Shown one piece after another: positions 15,167 to 30,000 of a stretch of DNA of 64,000 nt. The notes beneath the pieces were generated by a model. It worked only from the letters and a program-made list of their open reading frames with translations. It was not told the DNA's origin and searched no databases. Location of the stretch: NCBI GenBank assembly GCA_026182355.1, contig JAPFBL010000006.1, forward strand, positions 7,344,501 through 7,408,500. The letters are read 5' to 3'. A program made the position numbers and the translations under genes. This DNA comes from Hermatobates lingyangjiaoensis. Lineage: Eukaryota; Arthropoda; Insecta; Hemiptera; Hermatobatidae. How positions within the stretch are numbered: the stretch's first letter is position 1; each line of letters opens with the position of its first letter.

Positions 15167-18100
15167 ATTTCACATAAACACGTGAAATAACAATCAATGA
15201 TCAAACCACAATATGAAATGGGAAAACAAGACTAATATCTTTCAACCGTAAAAAGCGGTCTTCGTTACAGTCAAAAACCCAACTCTTAGTCTTGTTTTCC
15301 CATTTCATATTGTGGTTTATATTTATATACTTATTTCATATACTTATATATATACTATATATACAAATATATATATATATATATTTCATATACTTTTATT
15401 TATATAGTCCAAGTTAGTAAATAAACAAAAATAAAAAGAAAAACACACTCTTGGGTCTCTACTTTTATAAGAGACTACAAAAAACAGGAAAGCAAAGATT
15501 ACATGCTCGACTCATCGAAGGTTGGAAACGTACCATATAAGTATAATTATTTTATTTAACGAATAAACATTTATGTCATAACAAATGTTTGCAAGGATAT
15601 TTTAGTTCTCATTAAAATTTCATCATGAAGTTCATACATGAAAACTGTAAATTTTGGTCACCTTGGATTCTAAAATAGTCGTTTTTAATTACAAAACATA
15701 AATATGAGACTATAGCTTTCGTAAAAATTACAACTTCTTTCTAATATGACAAATTAATTATAGATAAACATTTAGGATTTCTATAATTTATACCATCCAC
15801 GCTTCATTTAAATTATATGTATTCTTGTATTTTAATAAATGTAATGCAGTACATGCTGGTAGCTCTTACAGATTTGATAAAAGATAAACTACCAACATTA
15901 ATTATTCATGTTTGTAAAGTTTTAAATTTCTTTCCTTGACAATAGTAATTCAGATGTTTATAAAAATGTTTTAATTTATAATATACTTTTCTTTAGATTC
16001 TAGCAAAAGTTTAATCATTTCTCTCAGATGTCAATATATTTGACTGATTATTCGGAATTAAACTTTTGATAGTGTGTGTGTGCTCATGGTTACTTGTTTG
16101 ATTTACTCGTGCAGGTTTAATTTGCGGAGTTAAAATGCTTCTACCAGAAAACATGGAAAGATCTAACGACAAAATGTGCGAAGAAATTAGTATTCCTGCT
16201 AATGAGGCAGCTCCTGTCAAAGTAGGTTCGGAACGTGTTGAAATATCTACTTTGGATGAAGTGAGTTACAGCCTCTATTAATTATTATATATAGATATGT
16301 AATAACATTATACTGTTTTATAGGACACTTTTTAATGATAATGGATATAGACATAAATAGTACATAGTACTTAATAATATGCATGATAGTCTGACATTCT
16401 AAACAATCCTAGGTTATCTCGTGAGTAGTTTCTTTCTATGAGGAATTTAACTCGATCAACCTGTTCTATTTTACTATGACCGATCATAGATTTTGACAGA
16501 TTTGCATGTTTTGAGGTCCCTTGAATCCATTTTGACATGCATAGTAAGTGTTTGAGAAAGTGAAGTTGTCATTCAGTGAAGTGAATATATGTTGGGGATT
16601 CACATTATCAGAGGTTACAAGTATATTGATGTATAGCATTCGATTCCTTATTCGAATATCCCTTAGACCTGCTGTTATTTAGGTACCAAATTCTTTTTTT
16701 TGAGTTTTTCTGGGTGTTTACTCAATACATTGTTTTTGACTGTTGATTTTCGTCAGTTTTTTAGGTATCTAAGAATGTTTAATGCAAGAAATATTATTTT
16801 TGATCGTTGGTGGTTTCTTCTTGACTGTTTTCTCTTATATCTTATATCCAGAACAAAAGGCTCTCAGACTTTGAATGGCTCTGAAACTTTTTTTTGCTCT
16901 CTTACATGAGAGAATTCCCGTCAACCATCAAGACAACCTACTATGATGAATTGGTTAAATGATTAAAGTGCAATACATCGAAGCTTTTCGCCATAATCAG
17001 CAGTTGAGTGATGGAGAGAGTCAAGCTGTGTTCCGTCTCATTTAAGTTTTTGTAAATTAATTTCCTTCTATTACTTCAACAAGGCAACTATCTGAGGATT
17101 GTTCAAGTACAAACGAAACATGTCATTAAGTTTTAGTCGATTATATTGAACTTTTAATAGGGGATTATAAATTTAGTAAAAATGGACTACCGATATCTTG
17201 CTTTCACTCAATTAATATTCAATATATCAAGCAAATCAAGAACACTAGCTCAAAAATTTGAAAAAGTTTTGTAAAAGGAGGTACGAATAATTGATTTGAT
17301 CATTGATTGTTTTTTTCACGTGTTTATGTGAAATCTAGTTATATATAACTAAATTTACGATTACTTCAAGAAAACTTTTACACCATGGTTATGACACAAC
17401 CGTGATTAAGGTGGAAAGTGGAGGCTCTTTGTGTTTGTCTCTCTTAATATCTATCTGTGTGTTTTTAACTACCAATTGTTCTTTATACTTAGAGTTGCAA
17501 ATACCTGCTTTGTTTGCTGGATTACATTTCATTGAAATAGCTCAAATATTAGCCTGGGCGTTGGATAAATAATAAATATTTTACTGTTATGTCGATGGAT
17601 AACTTTGAACTAAAAAAAGAGAGTAAGTAAGAAACAGGAGAGAAAGTATTTTTACTGCAACCTAATAAAAGGCAATGTGAAGTATTATAGAAGAAGGCAC
17701 ATGAAGTATTATGTGAAGTATTAGGTGGTAAAAGTATTATAAACATAAAATACTCTAGTTGGTCTCATTTGTCGGGAGAGTTCACTGTATGTTTCAATTA
17801 TTTAAGAAATGTTTAATTAATGTTACTTAACATACTTATCAATTAATTAATATGATTGGAATAAGTAAGTAAATAATGTTCCATAATTCATGGTAATGTT
17901 TTTCTTCCCTCTTTTCTCTGTTCTTCCTTAGCTAGGTTGTAGCAGAACCTAGCTACCATTGCCATTGATCTGAAATCATTTATAAGTTTATTTTCTACAG
18001 TTAGTCAATATTTCGACTTTAGTAATGGAGCAATAATAAATTGCAGCGATTTCAAGACTACAAATGTAGTTCCATGCATTATGTGATATTAGTGTTCCAG

Positions 18101-21054
18101 TTGGCTAGATTGACTTAACTAGATAAGGTGATTTGTTTTAGATTGGACGGTTGGCATTTTCTGGAGTTAAAACCCTAAATCGGATTCAAACCGTTGTGTT
18201 TGAGACTGCGTACAACTCGAATGAAAATCTTCTGATTTGCGCCCCAACTGGAGCAGGAAAGACCAACATAGCACTGTTAACAGTATTGCATACAATAAGG
18301 CAACATATGGTTGATGGAGTTATCAAGAAAGATCTATTCAAGGTTTTTAAGTTAATAATTCCTATTGTAATAATAGAATATTGTTAATATTTATGCATGC
18401 TCAACCAAAAATATGCTTGAATTGAATGACGATTGATACATTTCTTCGATATTATATTAAATTTATGAGAAATTTGAAGAAACATGTAAATACAAAAAAA
18501 GCATCCAAGTTTGTTTCTAGTGTACAAACAAATTTATATTAGAAATAGGTAAAACCGTCATACCTTGTAAGATGATCTTGGAATCGTTGAAGCGCTTTCG
18601 GACGTTGTCCATCTTCGATGGCAACAAACCTACTGCGATCATCTACGCAACAAACTGTTGAGATCGTCGAAGAAGACAACGAAGATGGACAACGTCGAAA
18701 GAGCTCCAACGACTCCAAGATCATCTTACGAGGTATGACGGTTTTACCTATTTCTAATATAAATCGTACTAACCTCAGTGGTATTAACAATATGCATGTA
18801 TTTACAAACAAATTACTATTTGTGGGTGGCTATGTTCATTTTGGACTTCACTCTGGTGTAGAGTTCTATACCACTTATTCATCCACAACTAACGTTATGG
18901 TCATTGTAATTAAATATCTAGCTAACATTTGAAGTACAAGTAGTTTTTACATACATTTTTAGATTTTGAAAAGTTATTATTAAATGTGACAGTTTTAGTA
19001 ATAAATGAATATATATAATTTCTCAAGTGCATCAGTCTCTAAAAACTTTTTCCCACTCATAACAGAAGTCTTTGCTGTCTTTTAACTTAATATTAATATA
19101 TTTCATATGCGTATATAATAATAACTATTTATTGTTAAAAATAACAAAAACAAATGACAACCAATTTCTATGATTTATTATAATTATTAAATTATAAATC
19201 TTCGTTAGCCGTGGTGACCATAGATTGCCGAGTTACGATATTTCTATTTCCTTTAATTATTTTATCATTTTAGATTATTTATATTTTTGCTTTTTTAGTT
19301 ACTCAGAGCATAAATTCTTTGGTTTTGGTTATTTATTTATTTTTAACCTTATCTTTTCCACCTTTCTCCCCTTTTAGTCAAGCGATACCTGACAGTATAC
19401 TTGACCAATGCTTTTCCATTCTTCTCTGTCACGTGCTTCTTCCCCTCATACTTCACCACATACTCTTCTCATCTCTTCTTCCCATCTCTAATATATATAT
19501 ATATAGGTGTGTTCTCTAATCGGGGTTCGGTCAATTTTCCAGGATAAAAAATCAAACTCTCGTTGCCAACGTTTCGGTTTTATTTAAAACCTTTTTCATA
19601 GGCCTACAAACAAAGGATAATAAGAAATCACATATCAACATCAAACATATACACAATATGAAAATGGATTGTTACAACTCATGAATATTACAAGCAGAAA
19701 TATTTCAGAGATACATAAAACAATATTACTTACAGAAGTAAGAATTTTTTAACTAAGAAAATGAAATTTACATTATTTAAAGGAACAACAATGTTAGCCG
19801 GACAAAACCTTCGACTAGACTAATAAGATAACATTACAAATAACCTCAACACTGTTCACTGAAGGGAACTAAATAAATCAAATTTCACTAAACCTCAGCA
19901 CAACACTCCAGAATAAATATTACTTAAATTAGTAATATCACTTCTATGATTAATCGAACTTAGATCCTTTTTAATATATAACATCTCAAGTGTCTTCCTT
20001 CTTTGCTCATCTTTTTCTTTTTCTATTATAGTTGTATCTTCAAAATCGAACGTGTGACCTTCGTTTATTGCATGCCCAGCTAAGGCTGTTGCGTTACTTT
20101 TATTTGTTCTTATGGAATAATTATGTTGGTACAACCTTTCTTTGAGAAAACGACTAGTTTCACCATAGTAACACTTGTCACAGTCTTTACATTTGATGGC
20201 ATAAATGAGGTTACTTTGTAACTCCTTCGGTATTTTTTCTTTCAAATTTGAAAATAAAGATTTATTTTTTCTTTTATTATAAAATGCCAGTGTAACTTCA
20301 GGTACGTTTCGTTTGAACACTTTTCTAATTGATTGTGATAAGCCCTCAACATAAGGAAATTTGAAATACTTCCTATTTATAACTTCCAGTTCAGCATGAT
20401 CTTCATTTGAATGTGCTGGTTGCTGTCTTAAATATCTTAACCAATATCGTTCAACTAAGTTCTTCGGATAACAATTTTTCTGTAACAATAATTTCACCCT
20501 TTTCTTATTTTCATTTAGAAAACATGGACTACTTATTTCAATAACTTTTTTAACCAAATTTTGGACGCAATTTAATTTTTGGTTTATAGCATGAGAAGAA
20601 TGGTAGTTCAGGATTCTTGCAGCACTGGTAGGTTTTTTAAACCAATCCGTTAAGATATTGCCATTTTCACCTCTTATAACTTTCACATCTAAGAATGGTA
20701 GATTTCCATCTTTCTCTACTTCACAAGTGAATTGTAGACGATTATGAAAAGAATTAAATATATTTAATACATTCTCTTCTTCTCCCTTTTCAATAATTAA
20801 AAACAAATCGTCCACATATAATTTAATAAATTTCACCTTCGTACCTAATTTATTGATACTGTTTTCCAATAGTTCAATCATAACTATATTTGCGAGAACT
20901 GGTGAAATTGGTGATCCCATTGGTAATCCATATTTTTGTTTATAAATAGTACCATCAAAGGTGAAATACCTTGCTTCACATATAAGGTCCAGTATTAGAG
21001 AACGATTAGAGAACACACCTATTCTATCAAACGGTCGATATATTATTGAATCTG

Positions 21055-21093
<39 letters not shown>

Positions 21094-24000
21094 TTCAGAG
21101 CAAGGGTTCTCGAGGATTTTGGTCAAATAATTCCTCGAGAACCCTTGCTCTGAATCTGGATAAATCAGTGGTCGAGAAGCTACATCAGTATATATATATA
21201 ACAGATTCAATAATATATCGACCGTTTGATAGAATAGGTATGTTCTCTATTCGGGATTCGGTCAATTTTCTAGGATAAAAAAGCAAACTCTCGTTGCCAA
21301 CGTTTCGGTTTTATTTAAAACCTTTTTCATAGGCATCTTCTCCATATACTTTTCTTATATCCTCATAAAAACCCATATTTCTTCTTATATAAACCCAAAT
21401 ATATATATAACAGATTCAATAATATATCGACCGTTTGATAGAATAGGTATGTTCTCTAATCGGGATTCGGTCAATTTTCTAGGATAAAAAATCAAACTCT
21501 AGTTACCAACGTTTCGGTTTTATTTAAAACCTTTTTCATAGGCAGAAGTAAGAATTTATTAACCAAGAAAATGAAATTTACATTATTTAAAGGAACAACA
21601 ATGTCAACCGGACAAAACCTTCGACTAGACTGATATATGTATATATAATGTAAATTAAAATTAGATCATATAATACGTAATGTAGATAAGTATAATACGT
21701 TACAAGAATTACACTTATGAGTTCTTAATCAAAACCATTTTAAGTGGATTTCTTTCATTTTCAGTTAACTGAAAAACTGACATGATTAGTTAATTGCTAT
21801 TTAAATTTTACATGAATTGTGTTAAATTTAAATAGTGGATTCTGGAATCTGAGAAAATTCTTTCATTACCAAAATCTATTAATTATCGGTTGGTACTTTG
21901 GCAAGGTGTAGTTTTAGTGTTCCTTCGATGTTGGATTCAACAAAGTGAACTGGTTTATTCAAATTGCTTGCCCTTTTTTTAGGTGGGACCTCAACGTAAC
22001 CATACATGGAGAAAACTGTTAACACTTTACAGAATGCGTTTTTACCTAACGTTCACACTTACAGCATTTAGTCGTTAGTGCTGTTGGAAGCTGAAAGTGG
22101 GACATTTAATAGAGGACACACAATTTTTTTGTATAAGTTTTAGCCTTCCGTATTCCTGAATTTCTGAAGAAATTCGGGTAGTTTTTTTGTATTTGGTGAA
22201 AGTGTTATAGAAGAATGAATGTACAGGTTTATTATTCAATATTAAAAGTAACTATATTGGTTTTCTTTGACATTTGTAGATAGTTTATGTTGCACCAATG
22301 AAAGCGCTTGCAGCTGAAATGACTGCAAACTTTAATAAGAAACTTGGATGCCTGGGTCTTAAGGTAAAGGAACTCACAGGGGATATGCAGTTAACTAAAA
22401 GAGAAATCTTTGAAACACAGATGTTAGTTACCACTCCAGAGAAATGGGACGTTGTTACCAGAAAAGCGACAGGTTCTGTATGAATTGTTAATATTGTTAG
22501 TATTAAGGTTTTTGTATTCGGCACTCTACCTATCATTTTCAGTAATATTATAGAGTTCTCTCCGTTATAATTAACTGTATAAAAATTCAATTTTTAGTTT
22601 AAAATAACAGTAAAATAATCTTCCGCTTGATTGTGAAGTCATACTTATACGTCTGATTTGGCAGTTATCCAACTTACGATACTGCGTCAGATATTCCAGG
22701 ATATTATTTGCTTGTTATCAATAGGCTGTTGAAGATGGACGAGATAATAAAACAAAACCTGTCAATCAAGAAAGAATACGTACGTCTAAGATGGCATTAC
22801 CTCCAATTAGATTTATAATAACTTTGTTGTTATATTAACAGTATAGAAATACTATTGGTTAATTGTAGTTAAGGAATATACATAAACAACTTTAGGGATT
22901 GTTGGGAGTTATTGATGTTTAAGTCTTAAAAAATGTGACCTGAGCATTGTAAAAATGAAGTTTGTTGTGGATAGGTATACCACATTTAATGTAAGTTTGT
23001 AAAATTGATTATCTAATCATATTCGAGTATAATAAGAGTTATTATCTCCTAAATTGTTATAGTTCTTTGTGATACGGTTCTTTTGGGTTGTATTGTATTT
23101 ATAAAACTATTCATATGCTTTACCACGTATTAATTATTTACTTTTTTGTTTTGTTTAATGAATAATTGATAGAAAATGAAAAATCCTCTTTATAGCTAGT
23201 TTTAAACTGTTAACATTTGTATGGTCCGAGAAGACTACTTTAGAATACATTTAAATGAGGCTTATGTGTTTTCTTGAATTTAAGTTGTTTATCTTACACA
23301 ATCAGTGACCGCATACAGCATTTAGCAGTAATGACAATAAAATGTTGTGTCCACATTTTTTTAGCATTGAAGAACCTTAGAATAAGGAAATAATTTAGCA
23401 GCAATTGCGAGTTTAGAATTAGCAGATGTAGAATTTTCGTATGAAATACAAATTTGGTTTAATAGTATCTAGTGTTTATGTATTCTTAGAAAAAATTATT
23501 GTATATTTTCTTTTAATAGGTGATGTTGCCTTGAGTCAGCTGGTTAAACTATTGATTATAGACGAAGTTCATTTACTGCATGGTGATCGAGGGCCTGTCA
23601 TCGAAATACTGGTGGCCAGAACTCTCAGACAAGTATCTAGAAACTTTTTTACCCATGTTGTAGAGTAAAGAACAGGCTATTGACAATGATTATGATTTTC
23701 AATAGGATAGTGTAACCTCTTATATTTAAATATATAAAACATGTTAGAAAAAAGTTTTGCAATATCAGTGAGGCGATGAATACAATCTACATTACCCAAA
23801 CAGTTCAGAAAGCTTCAAGGGGAGTTCAAGTGCTTCAGACCGTCCTGGTAAATTGATTATATTTTTTTCTGTTCTGTACTCCTCAGTTACTACCTAGTAT
23901 TCATCACTGACACAATTTAATTCATGATCAATATATAAAACACATTACTATTACTCTCTGCTCTCCATCACTTCTTTTAAAGACGTCCTCTCGCGAATTG

Positions 24001-27000
24001 GTTAAAATTAAACTAATTATTTCACAAATGACCTTTTGTAAATTTCCTAACGTCTTCACACCTGATTCCATAATTTATAAAATTCTGATACTTTTACTTT
24101 TTACTTTCATTTATCTCCCTATGAAATATGGAGTAGTGGAATTGTTGCATTCCGGTCAAAATTTTTATGCCCACTTTTTAATAGAAGTACACGTTTTTAG
24201 GTAAGTCCAATTAAATGGGGTTCATGAATTCGTATATACTCGTATGTCTGTCTATGTGTCTCAAAACCAAAAGGAGTTAGAATCATCAAATTTCATGACT
24301 TAGTTCCTCTTAGCCCAGAAACGTAACAGCATGTTCGGCACCACTATTGATGTCTTTAAGGCGTTTTTTACATGAAAAAAAAAATTATATGTCAAAAATC
24401 TGTGCACATAATTTTAATTAAAATTGTTGTGGTTCTGTACTTTTAGTTAAAAATGTATGATACGATAGGATTCGAGTAAAAATCGCCCTTCTGGGTCAAA
24501 AGTTTAAAAAACTGTTTTGTAATATTAGTAAACGGAGTAGTCTGATTTTGGTGGTACGGATATTACAAAATACAGTAAAATATAGATAATACATAGTAAA
24601 TTTATCTGATTTGATTAAACTGAGAGAGAGAGTGAGAGGAAATAATTACTTAATTATTTCGTAATTAACAAGGAGTTAACTTGTGACTTGTAACAATGAT
24701 TCCAATAACAAAATGCATTAGCCTTATTAATATTAATATCTAATAACATATTAAATCTAAATGTTTCATTCTTTTGAAGTTCTTTCCTCTGGTGAAATGA
24801 AAAACTGGCGTTTAATAATTGTAATTGTTAGACGTTTTATTTTCTGATTTCATTTCTAATTCACCTATAATTTAGCTTAGATATTTTGCAATGAAGATAT
24901 AAATAAACAACTATACCCATATTTGAAACAAAAAAAAAAAAAAAAAGACGCATTAATTATTATTAATATTTTTGTTATTTGTTCACATATACAAAGCTGG
25001 GGAGTGAGTCTTACAAGTTTATTACTGTGCAATGAAAGTCGAATGGCTTCTCACCAGATTTTTTTCTGCAGCCAAGAAAGCTGTCAGTTTAAAACAGACA
25101 AGTAGACAAACTCCACTGGTCTTTTTTTATTAGGGCAGAACTGACAAATAAACAGTGAAAGTATTCTTACCCATGATTGTTCAACTTCACCTATGATTTC
25201 ATTTCCATATAATAACGCCTGATTTGTTGGGAATTAGCTATCCGTATACTTGTTTTACACAGCCATTAATCGTCGTAATTTAAGAAAATGCCTGAGTTTT
25301 CTTAAGTTAACGAATATATTATTAGGTCTAAATTTAATTATTTTTAGGTAATAATAAAAAAATAGAGCAAGAATTCAGCCTTGCCTTTGAATAAATTAAA
25401 ATAAATTAATACAAAGTTGATTTCTATCGAAATTCATCTTAATATTTGACTTAAATTGTTTTAACGAATGAATGAAAATAAGGTAATTTTATTTCATATG
25501 ATAAAGCAATTGTAAAATTAATATAATGTATCGTTCTATCAGCAGTGCCATTAGTACCATGAACACTTTAGGAATATTTTTTTTTTAATCACTGATACTT
25601 TAAATGTAACTATTTGTTTGTTTTTTTAATATTAGTTGTTAAATTTAGTGCATGCGTTTTATTATTATAATATCATTGATAAGTTTTCACTATGTGTTAA
25701 TTTATGAGATATATGATAAAAAGTAAACGTAGCGTGAAAATAGTCAATGATTCTTATTTCAATATGAACTGAGGTCAAATTATTTAAAGGAATATTTCTA
25801 GAAGTCACTGGTTCACAAGTTTATTACATTATAGTTGCGCTGTTTCAGTTTATATTATTTTATTACAATTAATATATTTTAAACTATTCATTATATAGTT
25901 TTGAATTCAGTTTGAAATAGATTTTTTTTTCGCCTTGTGAAAATATGAGTTAAATGAGTAACCTGAACCTAACGTAATAAATATCACTTTTCTTAAACTT
26001 TCTTCAACCTAATCTATTAAAGATAATTTGATGATTTTTATTTGATGCAGGTTGAAACATCTCAGAAAATGATCAGGATTGTGGGTCTGAGCGCTACACT
26101 ACCCAATTACATAGACGTGTCCAGGTTTCTCCGAGTTAACCCTCAGAAAGGTTTATTCTATTTTGACTCCAGGTTTAGACCAGTTCCTTTAAAGCAAACA
26201 TTTATTGGAGTCAAGGAAGTTAAACCTTTAAAACTGATGACGGAAATGGACTTGGCCTGTTATAAAAAGCTAGTGGAAATAGTGGAAAAAGGTCACCAGG
26301 TAGATATATCGAAATACACACCTTTCTTTTTGTTTTTTTTTTACTCAAAATGCTAAACAATTGTATTTTAGTGTATGAATTGAGCTTCAATGGTTTGATA
26401 ATAATATAATGAGATGTCGTGAATTACTACTCTGAAAAAACAATACAATTCTCTTGTTCATATCGGGGAAAGTGTTAAGTCTCCACACAAAAAAAATTAA
26501 TTATAAAAAAACTAAACAACGCTTTTTCGAACACTTAATGTTCTTCTTTAGGTTACATCTGCTCTGATGGGTTGGTTATTGGGTGGGTGACCAGGTTATT
26601 CGGTGAAGAAGAACATCAAGTGTTCAAAACGCGTTGTTTAGTTTTTTATAATAACTTTTTTTGTGTGGGGACTTAATACTTTCCCCAATATGAGTAAATA
26701 CCACACTATATGTGCACGCTATAATACTACACAGATTGCACAGTTAATGAATTCTCTTACTAATTAGCTCTCAAGCCTCAATATGACAGACTTTGAAGTC
26801 AGAAATAAACTCGAAAGCCATCGAGTGATTTTAGCCACGACAGATTTGATCAACGAGGTTCATCATGGAAATTACCTGTTGCTTGTTAACATTTTGTGTT
26901 TGGTTATTATTTTTCATAATTTTATATATATATAATACATTGAAGATATGCTTGTGAAAAACCTAGTCTTTAAGTATTTTCTTGTTAATTATGTTCATTT

Positions 27001-30000
27001 AAGAAATGAGAAAACCCAATAGTAAATTCTATTTACTTCAAGATCTAGTAGGCAATTGATGATTACTATAGTGCTATACAGTTATATCAAGGCTTGGTAA
27101 TGACAAATCTTTTTTTTAAAGAGAGGTATTATAAAAAAAAAATTCTTACTGATTCTTCCCATTAGTAAATTACATTCTAAAAACCAAACAGCACATAACT
27201 TTTATAAAATGGATACGTCGCAATAGTGGGATGTGTTTCTATTTATGTGTAAAAAGGTTAATTTAGGCGTAAAAGGTGTATCTTCTGGTTAAATAATTCT
27301 TTATATTTTCTTCTTTTTTTAAATTTTTATTATTTAAAATGTATAAAGTTTTAAAAGTTGCTGTAAATACAATGATTAAAATATCCAGGTGATGGTGTTT
27401 GTTCACACAAGAAATTCTACGAAGAGGACTGCGAATGTGCTTATTGAGATAGCCCAGACGAAGGGTGACATCAAGTTGTTCGAGCCCACTCCTTCGCGAG
27501 CGTCCTCTCAGGCGGCTAAAGCCATGGATGCTGCTCGATCTAAACATTTGGGTTCTCTCTACACAAGGGGCTTCTCTATTCACCATGCAGGCCTGCTTCG
27601 CTCTGACAGGTTTACTGACTTGAGCATTATAGAATAAAAATCCAAATTCCCCCATTAATTCATTTTACTTTACTAATTGTTACCAATTAGATGTTAATTA
27701 AATTAGGAAATTCCTTTTTAATCTCCTACAAAAAAGTTAATTCTAAGAGGAAACAGTGGTATGAGAAGTAATAAATACAACTCATAGTTACAATTTATAA
27801 TACAATGGTTATAACTCATAATACAATAGTTTAATGAGTTCGTGGCAGGTGTGATGTTGTGGTTTCTGTGTCCTCGTTAGTATCGATGGTTGATGTTCGA
27901 CTCGTACAAATGATCTTATATTTTTTAATATCACAAATGGTAGGTCTTGTGCTCATTGTCCTTCGGAGGAGTTAAAGCCACCTATTCTGAGTCTTCGACC
28001 ATTCTTTAATCCTTCTCTACAAGAATATGCCTGTAATTTTCAATAATCGCTTAAGATGGTCAGTTTGGAGACACAACAATTAAAAAACAATGTTATTTAT
28101 TTATAAACCAGTGATAGCTTCATCAAACTGTCTGCATGTATTGTCTTCAACATATGATGCACATCCTTTCACCAGGACAACAGTATAGTATTATAAAATA
28201 TATACCCTGAACCAATTATGTCTAGTTTGCATTTAAGTTCCAAAGCAAACCTACCACAGTGGACGGAAATATATAGTTAACTATATACACAGTGAAAGCA
28301 GTGTATAGTTAATTATAAGACATTTAAAAAAATACTTACGATCCTAATAATAATGTGAAAGTGAAAGTAATATTAAATACATTTCTATCACTCCTATTTG
28401 TTTAGAATATGTTTAAGAGGATATTATTTATATTATGACGAAAGTTGTAAAATTACCAGAGAAGTACTGAAAATTTGTGTAGTGAGCAACTTCCTTAAAC
28501 AGTCTTCATTTTTTTCTATACATTTTCTTTCCATGAAACAGCTACTTAATTTAACTTGTGGTGAGAATTATTATTTTATATATTTATACAAATAATTAAT
28601 GGTAAAATGATATTTCTATACTACAATGGTTATTAAAAGAACAAATCATAACTGGAATAAGCCTTTTGTTGTTAGAAATAGTAATATTACGGATAAAGAC
28701 AAACAGATAGACGGGAGAAAAATTAGGATATTTGAGACGGAAAGAAATAAAAAAGAAAAATCGAAATATAATTTATGAATAAAATAAATAAATTAAATTA
28801 AATTTAAATTATTCTGAGTGGTAATCACTGATCCTACAATCAGTAATCCGGAATTATTTTTGCTACTGGTCACTAGGATTTGGAAGAGCTGTTTGCGACA
28901 TTAAAAAAATCAGTGTCGGTTTATTGAAAAAGGCAATCTTTTCATTCTTTATTTTTAAACTTCATTGTTGTAAAAATGGCAATCTAACCCCAGCTAAGGC
29001 TCCAGTGTATAAAGTAAGTGACATGCGTAAACAAAAATTATAGTCAATATCAGAAAAGGTTGATTTTTTAAAAAAAAAAAAACTTGATAAAGATGTGTGT
29101 GAGAAGCGTGTTTGATCGTTTGGCATTGGATCATCAACAGTTTATAAAATATAAAAAAAAGAAAAGTTCCTCAGATTTGTTGCTAATAGAAAATCGAAGA
29201 AACAGATGTTTAAAAGGAAATCAATACTTTTATTTGGTATTTATCTTTTCTAAGTTAACCACCATATGCTTATTTAAGAGGTATTTAAATTTGAAATAAA
29301 GTGGTTAAGTACATGGTTTTCAGTATTCCAGATTAATTAATCATTAATCCGGAAAAATGAGTAACCTGGTACCCACCTGGTCCCAAAGTTGCCGGATTAG
29401 TGATTGCCAACCCGTATTATTTTGCATAGCACTGTTTAATTTCAGAAACCCTATTAGAAAGTTAAATAAATGAAAAACATATTAACACTCGTAATTAATG
29501 CTAAGATAAAGTATAGTCACTAAGGATATCGATTCAGATGGTTTGCATAAATACACTAGTATGTTGTGTACACCAGTATGCAAAAATATAATTGACACCC
29601 GGTTTCCTCTAGGTCAGCGGTTCCCAACCTTTCAAATATAGCGACCCATTTTAGAACAAGCAATCAGGAAGCGACCCCAATCGTTAAAATATCTTTTATA
29701 CATTTATTTTTTCTATAAGAAACTGGCATATATTGCAATTTATTAGTGAAGTAACTGTATATTCCTTAAATATCTGATTAATATAGAATTTATTCATTAA
29801 TTTCAAAGCTCCTACAAAACATTAATTAATTGCAAATCAATTTCAAAGTATTCAAACAAACAAATTTCATACCGTTATGTAACTTTACTGAAGTATGTTT
29901 ATGAACTGACCTTAATGAGACGGCTGGTATTGTAGCTTTTGGAGACCTCTGATGTTGATTCCTCAAAAAAGCATGAATCACTAATAACTGGACTAGTCTA

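Larger units (their letters stand above)
19500..21640 (-). mobile_element. Penelope-like element PLE-2 with terminal direct repeats
   Basis: Minus-strand element, truncated at the N-terminal end of its RT. The terminal block GTTCTCTAATCGGG..CCAACGTTTCGG..CCTTTTTCATAGGC at 19510-19600 recurs in the same orientation at about 21240-21335 and 21450-21545. The block AGGAACAACAATGT..CCGGACAAAACCTT at 19780-19822 recurs near 21590-21632. A (TA)n run and a long perfect hairpin lie at 21058-21157. Confidence 0.9.

Noticed and set aside
18539..18932. 90- and 104-codon ORFs on opposite strands
   Set aside because: Both lie in the inverted arms of a family-C foldback; they are palindrome by-products without homology to a protein I know.
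24923..25105. Processed pseudogene suggested by an A18 run at 24929
   Set aside because: No coding or element-like sequence precedes the A-run; probably a simple repeat.
27263..27655. 130-codon minus-strand ORF
   Set aside because: It is the antisense shadow of ASCC3 exon 14, which has clear helicase motifs on the plus strand. The minus-strand frames over exons 11, 27, 28 and 32 are shadows in the same way.
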